Shown: one piece after another, positions 59,201 to 64,000 of the stretch
How the letters are laid out: each line of letters starts with the position of its first letter
Position numbering within the stretch: position 1 is the first letter of the stretch
From: Nephrocerus scutellatus
Lineage: Eukaryota > Arthropoda > Insecta > Diptera > Pipunculidae
DNA: 64,000 nt
Assembly: GCA_947095585.1 (NCBI GenBank)
Contig: OX352765.1
Span: 56,942,920 to 57,006,919, forward strand
Direction: 5' to 3'
Made by a program: the position numbers and the translations under genes
Notes under the pieces: generated by a model
What the model was told of the DNA's origin: nothing
What the model saw: only the letters and a program-made list of their open reading frames with translations
Database searches by the model: none

Positions 59201-61080
59201 CTAAATTTAATCGTAAATATTTGTTAATCAATCTATAATGATTAGCACAAAAATCCTTTTCAATGTGACTTTTATTTTTTTTTATTTGTAACTTAAGGGT
59301 TATATTTATAGCGAAGAAACCGATTGTCGCATAATAAAAAAATATACAAAACGAAAATTTAAAGGAATTAAACCATATTCAAGAATAATACGCCTAAATT
59401 TAATCGTAAGTATTTGTTAATCAATCTATAATGATTAGCACAAAAATCCTTTTCAATGTGACTTTTATTTTTTTTTATTAATTACTTAAGGGTTATATTT
59501 ATAGCGAAGAAACCGATTGTCGCATAATAAAAAAATATACAAAACGAAAATTTAAAGGAATTAAACCATATTCAAGAATAATACGCCTAAATTTAATCCT
59601 AAGTATTTGTTAATCAATCTATAATGATTAGCACAAAAATCCTTTTCAATGTGACTTTTATTTTTTTTTATTTGTTACTTAAGGGTTATATTTATAGCGA
59701 AGAAACCGATTGTCGCATAATAAAAAAATATACAAAACGAAAATTTAAAGGAATTAAACCATATTCAAGAATAATACGCCTAAATTTAATCGTAAGTATT
59801 TGTTAATCAATCTATAATGATTAGCACAAAAATCCTTTTCAATGTGACTTTTATTTTTTTTTTATTAATTACTTAAGGGTTATATTTATAGCGAAGAAAC
59901 CGATTGTCGCATAATAAAAAAATATACAAAACGAAAATTTAAAGGAATTAAACCATATTCAAGAATAATACGCCTAAATTTAATCGTAAGTATTTGTTAA
60001 TCAATCTATAATGATTAGCACAAAAATCCTTTTCAATGTGACTTTTATTTTTTTTTATTTGTTACTTAAGGGTTATATTTATAGCGAAGAAACCGATTGT
60101 CGCATAATAAAAAAATATACAAAACGAAAATTTAAAGGAATTAAACCATATTCAAGAATAATACGCTTAAATTTAATCGTTAGTATTTGTTAATCAATCT
60201 ATAATGATAAGCACAAAAATCCTTTTCAATGTGACTTTAATTTTTTTTATTAATTACTTAAGGGTTATATTTATAGCGAAGAAACCGATTGTCGCATAAT
60301 AAAAAAATATACAAAACGAAAATTTAAAGGAAGTAAACCATATTCAAGAATAATACGCCTAAATTTAAATTTTGTTAATCAATCTATAATGATTAGCACA
60401 AAAATCCTTTTCAATGTGACTTTTTTTTATTAATTACTTAAGGGTTATATTTATAGCGAAGAAACCGATTGTCGCATAATAAAAAAATATACAAAACGAA
60501 AATTTAAAGGAAGTAAACCATATTCAAGAATAATACGCCTAAATTTAATCGTAAATATTTGTTAATCAATCTATAATGATTAGCACAATAATCCTTTTCA
60601 ATATGATTTTTATTCTTTTTATTAATTACTTAAGGGTTATATTTATAGCGAAGAAACTGAAGTAAACCATATTCAAGAATAATACGTCTAAATTTAATCG
60701 TAAATATTTGTTAATCAATCTATAATGATTAGCACAAAAATCCTTTTCAATGTGACTTTTATTTTTTTTTATTTGTAACTTAAGGGTTATATTTATAGCG
60801 AAGAAACCGATTGTCGCATAATAAAAAAATATACAAAACGAAAATTTAAAGGAATTAAACCATATTCAAGAATATTACGCCTAAATTTAATCGTAAGTAT
60901 TTGTTAATCAATCTATAATGATTAGCACAAAAATCCTTTTCAATGTGACTTTTATTTTACTTAAGGGTTATATTTATAGCGAAGAAACCGATTGTTGCAT
61001 AATAAAAAAATATACAAAACGAAAATTTAAAGGAAGTAAACCATATTCAAGAATAATACGCCTAAATTTAATCGTAAATA
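53281..61080 (+). repeat. 4.7-kb duplicated block inside the satellite
   Basis: Markers at 53281 (CAATTTGAC), 53864, 54916 and 55303 recur 4708 bp later at 57989, 58572, 59624 and 60011. A TAATGATAAGCAC variant (55690) recurs 4515 bp later, so the second copy lacks one 193-bp monomer. Further on, a 23-bp deletion in the first copy near 56270 changes the offset again. Between the copies, a local block repeats at 56902/57605 (703 bp). Confidence 0.85.
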
Positions 61081-64000
61081 TTTGTTAATCAATCTATAAT
61101 GATTAGCACAAAAATCCTTTTCAATGTGACTTTTATTTTTTTTTTATTAATTACTTAAGGGTTATATTTATAGCGAAGAAACCGATTGTCGCATAATAAA
61201 AAAATATACAAAACGAAAATTTAAAGGAAGTAAACCATATTCAAGAATAATACGCCTAAATTTAAATTTTGTTAATCAATCTATAATGATTAGCACAAAA
61301 ATCCTTTTCAATGTGACTTTTTTTTATTAATTACTTAGGGGTTATATTTATAGCGAAGAAACCGATTGTCGCATAATAAAAAAATATACAAAACGAAAAT
61401 TTAAAGGAAGTAAACCATATTCAAGAATAATACGCCTAAATTTAATCGTAAATATTTGTTAATCAATCTATAATGATTAGCACAAAAATCCTTTTCAATG
61501 TGATTTTTATTTTTTTTATTAATTACTTAAGGGTTATATTTATAGCGAAGAAACCGATTGTCGCATAATAAAAAAATATACAAAACGAAAATTTAAAGGA
61601 AGTAAACCATATTCAAGAATAATACGCCTAAATTTAATCGTAAATATTTGTTAATCAATCTATAATGATTAGCACAATAATCCTTTTCAATGTGAATTTT
61701 ATTATTTTTTATTTGTTACTTAAGGGTTATATTTATAGCGAAGAAACCGATTGTCGCATAATAAAAAAATATACAAAACGAAAATTTAAAGGAATTAAAC
61801 CATATTCAAGAATAATACGCCTAAATTTAATCGTAAGTATTTGTTAATCAATCTATAATGATTAGCACAAAAATCCTTTTCAATGTGACTTTTATTTTTT
61901 TTTATTAATTACTTAAGGGTTATATTTATAGCGAAGAAACCGATTGTCGCATAATAAAAAAATATACAAAACGAAAATTAAAAGGAAGTAAACCATATTC
62001 AAGAATAATACGCCTAAATTTAAATTTTGTTAATCAATCTATAATGATTAGCACAAAAATCCTTTTCAATGTGACTTTTTTTTATTAATTACTTAAGGGT
62101 TATATTTATAGCGAAGAAACCGATTGTCGCATAATAAAAAAATATACAAAACGAAAATTTAAAGGAAGTAAACCATATTCAAGAATAATACGCCTAAATT
62201 TAATCGTAAATATTTGTTAATCAATCTATAATGATTAGCACAAAAATCCTTTTCAATGTGATTTTAATTTTTTTTATTAATTACTTAAGGGTTATATTTA
62301 TAGCGAAGAAACCGATTGTCGCATAATAAAAAAATATACAAAACGAAAATTTAAAGGAAGTAAACCATATTCAAGAATAATACGCCTAAATTTAATCGTA
62401 ATTATTTGTTAATCAATCTATAATGATTAGCACAAAAATCCTTTTCAATGTGACTTTTTTTTATTAATTACTTAGGGGTTATATTTATAGCGAAGAAACC
62501 GATTGTCGCATAATAAAAAAATATACAAAACGAAAATTTAAAGGAAGTAAACCATATTCAAGAATAATACGCCTAAATTTAATCGTAAATATTTGTTAAT
62601 CAATCTATAATGATTAGCACAAAAATCCTTTTCAATGTGATTTTAATTTTTTTTATTAATTACTTAAGGGTTATATTTATAGCGAAGAAACCGATTGTCG
62701 CATAATAAAAAAATATACAAAACGAAAATTTAAAGGAAGTAAACCATGTTCAAGAATAATACGCCTAAATTTAATCGTAAATATTTGTTAATCAATCTAT
62801 AATGATTAGCACAAAAATCCTTTTCAATGTGACTTTTATTTTTTTTTATTTGTAACTTAAGGGTTATATTTATAGCGAAGAAACCGATTGTCGCATAATA
62901 AAAAATTTACAAAACGAAAATTTAAAGGAAGTAAACCATATTCAAGAATAATACGCCTAAATTTAATCGTAAGTATTTGTTAATCAATCTATAATGATTA
63001 GCACAAAAATCCTTTTCAATGTGACTTTTATTTTTTTTTATTTGTAACTTAAGGGTTATATTTATAGCGAAGAAACTGAAGTAAACCATATTCAAGAATA
63101 ATAAGCCTAAATTTAATCGTAAATATTTGTTAATCAATCTATAATGATTAGCACAAAAATCCTTTTCAATGTGACTTTTATTTTTTTTTATTTGTAACTT
63201 AAGGGTTATATTTATAGCGAAGAAACCGATTGTCGCATAATAAAAAAATTTACAAAACGAAAATTTAAAGGAAGTAAACCATATTCAAGAATAATACGCC
63301 TAAATTTAATCGTAAGTATTTGTTAATCAATCTATAATGATTAGCACAAAAATCCTTTTCAATGTGACTTTTATTTTTTTTTATTAATTACTTAAGGGTT
63401 ATATTTATAGCGAAGAAACCGATTGTCGCATAATAAAAAAATATACAAAACGAAAATTTAAAGGAAGTAAACCATATTCAAGAATAATGCGCCTAAATTT
63501 AAATTTTGTTAATCAATTTATAATGATTAGCACAAAAATCCTTTTCAATGTGACTTTTTTTTATTAATTACTTAGGGGTTATATTTATAGCGAAGAAACC
63601 GATTGTCGCATAATAAAAAAATATACAAAACGAAAATTTAAAGGAAGTAAACCATATTCAAGAATAATACGCCTAAATTTAATCGTAAATATTTGTTAAT
63701 CACTCTATAATGATTAGCACAAAAATCCTTTTCAATGTGATTTTAATTTTTTTTATAAATTACTTAAGGGTTATATTTATAGCGAAGAAACCGATTTTCG
63801 CATAATAAAAAAATATACAAAACGAAAATTTAAAGGAAGTAAACCATATTCAAGAATAATACGCCTAAATTTAATCGTAAATATTTGTTAATCAATCTAT
63901 AATGATTAGCACAATAATCCTTTTCAATATGATTTTTATTCTTTTTATTAATTACTTAAGGGTTATATTTATAGCGAAGAAACTGAAGTAAACCATATTC

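Larger units (their letters stand above)
34996..64000 (+). repeat. Satellite array, 185-194-bp monomers, about 29 kb
   Basis: About 150 head-to-tail monomers run to the window edge. Landmarks in each are TTAATCAATCTATAATGATT, CCTTTTCAATGTGA, CTTAAGGGTTATATTTATAG, CGATTGTCGCATAATA, AAACGAAAATTTAAAGGAA and AATACGCCTAAATTTAA. One 193-bp monomer counted by hand is about 77% A+T. Two main classes occur: about 193 bp with ATCGTAA[A/G]TATTTG, and about 186 bp with AATTTTG in its place. The first monomer (34996-35090) is the most diverged and carries a deletion, as expected at an array edge. The array encodes nothing I would call a gene. Confidence 0.97.

Noticed and set aside
35599..61847. Dozens of 60-91-codon frames in the satellite as genes for secreted peptides
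   Set aside because: They follow from one homogenised monomer. Most monomers break the frame by T-run length changes, and there is no promoter or codon signature. Kept only as a low-interest finding.
35000..64000. CRISPR array
   Set aside because: Repeats are about 190 bp, contiguous and without unique spacers, in a eukaryotic context.

Overview
The window looks like a repeat-dominated, probably heterochromatic stretch of an insect genome, most likely a higher fly. The one intact host gene, at 19.9-22.4 kb, is a seven-exon G-protein beta subunit that translates to 346 residues. It resembles the photoreceptor Gbeta76C (Gbeta-e) of flies very closely. Everything else I can recognise is transposable-element debris, nested repeats or satellite DNA. 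The fly assignment rests on the Gbeta sequence and on the element families; no database search was possible.

Layout. 0.5-1.7 kb: minus-strand RTE-like non-LTR remnant, followed by a tRNA-derived SINE. 1.9-7.06 kb: a minus-strand Ty3/gypsy copy ('gypsy A') split by a roughly 2.9-kb jockey/CR1-like non-LTR element. 7.4-11.7 kb: a second gypsy A copy on the plus strand, head-to-head with the first, with LTR, tRNA-Leu-type primer site, coiled-coil gag, protease, RT, RNase H and part of integrase. 11.7-12.1 kb: inverted integrase and LTR scraps. 12.1-12.8 kb: a roughly 120-bp tandem repeat. 13.2-17.6 kb: a pile-up of LTRs, BEL/Pao gag, an env-like tail and RTE-like fragments. 18.1-19.3 kb: inverted copies of the 120-bp repeat and a 204-bp MITE with perfect 15-bp ends.

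19.6-22.5 kb: the Gbeta gene with a plausible photoreceptor-type promoter (an Otd-like TAATCC site next to a TAAT-N3-ATTA dimer site). 22.6-30.8 kb: three near-identical 2.72-kb tandem units, each carrying an R4/Dong-like non-LTR pseudogene. That pseudogene holds a SINE and a second insertion with an 8-bp target duplication. Each unit ends in the start of the gag of another gypsy element ('gypsy B'). Gypsy B continues from the third unit to 33.1 kb, followed by an LTR and a second leader. 33.8-35.0 kb: small TE fragments.

35.0-64.0 kb: about 29 kb of an AT-rich satellite with 185-194-bp monomers, running off the right edge. It shows clear higher-order structure: 1.13-kb, 2.27-kb and 4.7-kb duplications and a recurrent monomer with a 43-bp deletion.

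No multi-gene functional system is evident. The most informative features are the photoreceptor gene embedded between repeat arrays, the recent triplication beside it, and the internal organisation of the satellite.
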